DNA from: an uncultured Alphaproteobacteria bacterium
GTDB taxonomy: Bacteria > Pseudomonadota > Alphaproteobacteria > Micavibrionales > Micavibrionaceae
Reading direction: 5' to 3'
Length of the DNA stretch: 5,540 nucleotides
Assembly: GCA_937124505.1 (NCBI GenBank)
Contig: CAKZKV010000101.1
Span: forward strand, 1 to 5,540
The translations under genes and the position numbers were made by a program. Shown one piece after another: positions 4,706-5,540 of the stretch. Every line of letters begins with the position of its first letter. Positions within the stretch are counted from its first letter, which is position 1. The notes under the pieces were generated by a model. That model made no database searches. It was not told the DNA's origin and worked only from the letters and a program-made list of their open reading frames with translations.

Positions 4706-5540
4706 GCTGCCTCCTGCCGCAATTCCTGAATGTAAGGGGTCAGAAGCTTCCAGACATCCTCTAAAGTGTTGGCCTGTTTTTCACAAAAACGTCTGGACTT
4801 TTCCTGTACGTTTTGCAGGTACAGGGCATCTGTGAGCAGGAGTTTCAGGCTGTTATAAAAATGCTCTTCATTATTCAGGGCAATAGAGGCTTCCATCTCT
4901 GCCATGTCATCGTAAATTTGCTGAAGGTTCTGTACGTGAGGGCCGGGCAGAACAGCGCAGTCCAGTTGCGCGGCCTCAATCGGGTTGTGTCCACCGCCGC
5001 CGTCATCGCTGAAGGAACGGCCAATCACGGCAATGGGGGAGAGGCGATAGAACAGGCCCAGTTCCCCTAATGTATCGGCCAGATAGAGGTCTGTGTTCTG
5101 TTCAGGGAGGTGATGATTGGACGTACGGCGGCATATCCGCAAATGATGTTTTTGCAAGCTTTGCTCCAGCTCCGTCCCACGTTCGGGGTGTCGTGGAGCA
5201 ATGATGGTCAATAAGTCCGGAATTTCTTTTTTCAGTCTTTTATGAAGGCGGGCGGCCAGATCTTCTTCACAGGCATGCGTACTGGCGTACAGCCAGACAG
5301 GGCGGCCTTGTAAAGTCTTCTGTAACTTCTGGAAATTTGCCTCATCATAAGGCAGGGGCGCTGCGTTATATTTCAGATTACCGCTGATACTGACGTTTGG
5401 CGCGTTTAGCAATCTGTAGGACACGGCGTCTTCATGTGTCTGGCAAAGAATGAGGGAAAACGCCGATAAAACTTCTTCCGCGCTTTTGGAAAAACGTTTC
5501 CAGTTTTTGAATGATTTCGGGGACAGGCGGGCATTCAGCA
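4702..5540 (-). CDS. waaA: 3-deoxy-D-manno-octulosonic acid (Kdo) transferase, 5' end beyond the window
   Basis: WaaA (KdtA) transfers Kdo from CMP-Kdo to lipid IVA at the inner membrane. The frame is open to the right edge, giving 278 C-terminal residues; family members are roughly 420-430 long, so about 150 N-terminal residues are missing. A GTG at 5424 exists but is internal, since homology continues upstream of it. In visible numbering the signatures are Asn-Ala-Arg-Leu-Ser (2-6), Gly-Asn-Leu-Lys-Tyr-Asn (53-58), Ala-Ser-Thr-His-Ala-Cys-Glu-Glu (85-92), Ile-Ala-Pro-Arg-His-Pro-Glu-Arg (113-120), DTLGELGLFYRLSP (155-168), Gly-Gly-His-Asn-Pro-Ile-Glu (182-188) and Leu-Pro-Gly-Pro-His-Val-Gln-Asn (197-204). 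These are the nucleotide-sugar binding parts of a GT-B glycosyltransferase. The stop overlaps the lpxK start as ATGA. It is the most upstream operon gene seen, so the promoter lies outside. Whether it adds one or more Kdo residues cannot be told. Confidence 0.95.
   Translation of the reverse strand, partial: LNARLSPKSFKNWKRFSKSAEEVLSAFSLILCQTHEDAVSYRLLNAPNVSISGNLKYNAAPLPYDEANFQKLQKTLQGRPVWLYASTHACEEDLAARLHKRLKKEIPDLLTIIAPRHPERGTELEQSLQKHHLRICRRTSNHHLPEQNTDLYLADTLGELGLFYRLSPIAVIGRSFSDDGGGGHNPIEAAQLDCAVLPGPHVQNLQQIYDDMAEMEASIALNNEEHFYNSLKLLLTDALYLQNVQEKSRRFCEKQANTLEDVWKLLTPYIQELRQEAA
4710..4715 (-). promoter_or_regulatory. Consensus ribosome binding site of lpxK, inside the end of waaA
   Basis: A perfect AGGAGG on the - strand lies 4 bases before the lpxK ATG at 4705, within the codons for the last residues of WaaA. 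With the ATGA overlap it would allow both fresh initiation and reinitiation by ribosomes finishing waaA. Confidence 0.7.

Noticed and set aside
4304..4729. 141-codon open frame on the + strand over lpxK
   Set aside because: It lies antisense to well-conserved LpxK motifs and shows no domain or ribosome binding site worth noting.
4803..4825. 7-bp perfect inverted repeat (CCTGTAC / GTACAGG) with a 9-base loop
   Set aside because: It lies within waaA codons with no T tract after it and is explained by the recurrent GTAC-centred word.
5422..5424. GTG as the start of waaA
   Set aside because: The frame stays open to the window edge and the upstream residues (Asn-Ala-Arg-Leu-Ser and following) match WaaA, so the GTG is an internal valine.

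Overview
The window looks like a piece of an alphaproteobacterial chromosome. This is inferred from the style of the WaaA, LpxK and LpxL proteins and cannot be resolved to a genus here. It has two halves that converge at about position 1993, and coding sequence fills nearly all of it.

Left half, + strand (1-1992): two tandem genes for exported-looking, cysteine-rich proteins of unrecognised function. The first is cut by the left window edge. The second is complete, with a signal peptide, an acidic helical region, a Gly/Ser-rich linker, a two-cysteine segment and a C-terminal module. The last module is clearly homologous to the visible part of the first protein, and all seven cysteines line up. 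This paralogous pair is the least explained part of the window. By eye the half is more AT-rich than the rest.

Right half, - strand (5540 down to 1994): a tightly packed run of four genes, read right to left: waaA (Kdo transferase, 5' end outside the window), lpxK (lipid A 4'-kinase), an lpxL/htrB-type secondary acyltransferase, and gluQ (glutamyl-Q tRNA(Asp) synthetase). The junctions are a 4-base ATGA overlap, an 11-base overlap and another ATGA overlap, so this is almost certainly one translationally coupled operon. The first three products work on the same inner-membrane molecule: LpxK phosphorylates the lipid A precursor at 4', WaaA adds Kdo, and LpxL-type enzymes acylate the Kdo-bearing product. 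GluQ, a tRNA-modifying enzyme, is functionally unrelated and sits last.

The two halves meet with one base between stop codons. A 13-bp hairpin lies inside the last codons of gluQ and may terminate the + strand transcript. No RNA genes, mobile elements, CRISPR arrays or gene-free stretches over 300 bases were seen. No complete new system can be claimed. The best leads are the seven-cysteine paralogues and a recurrent CGTACAG word in the lipid A operon.
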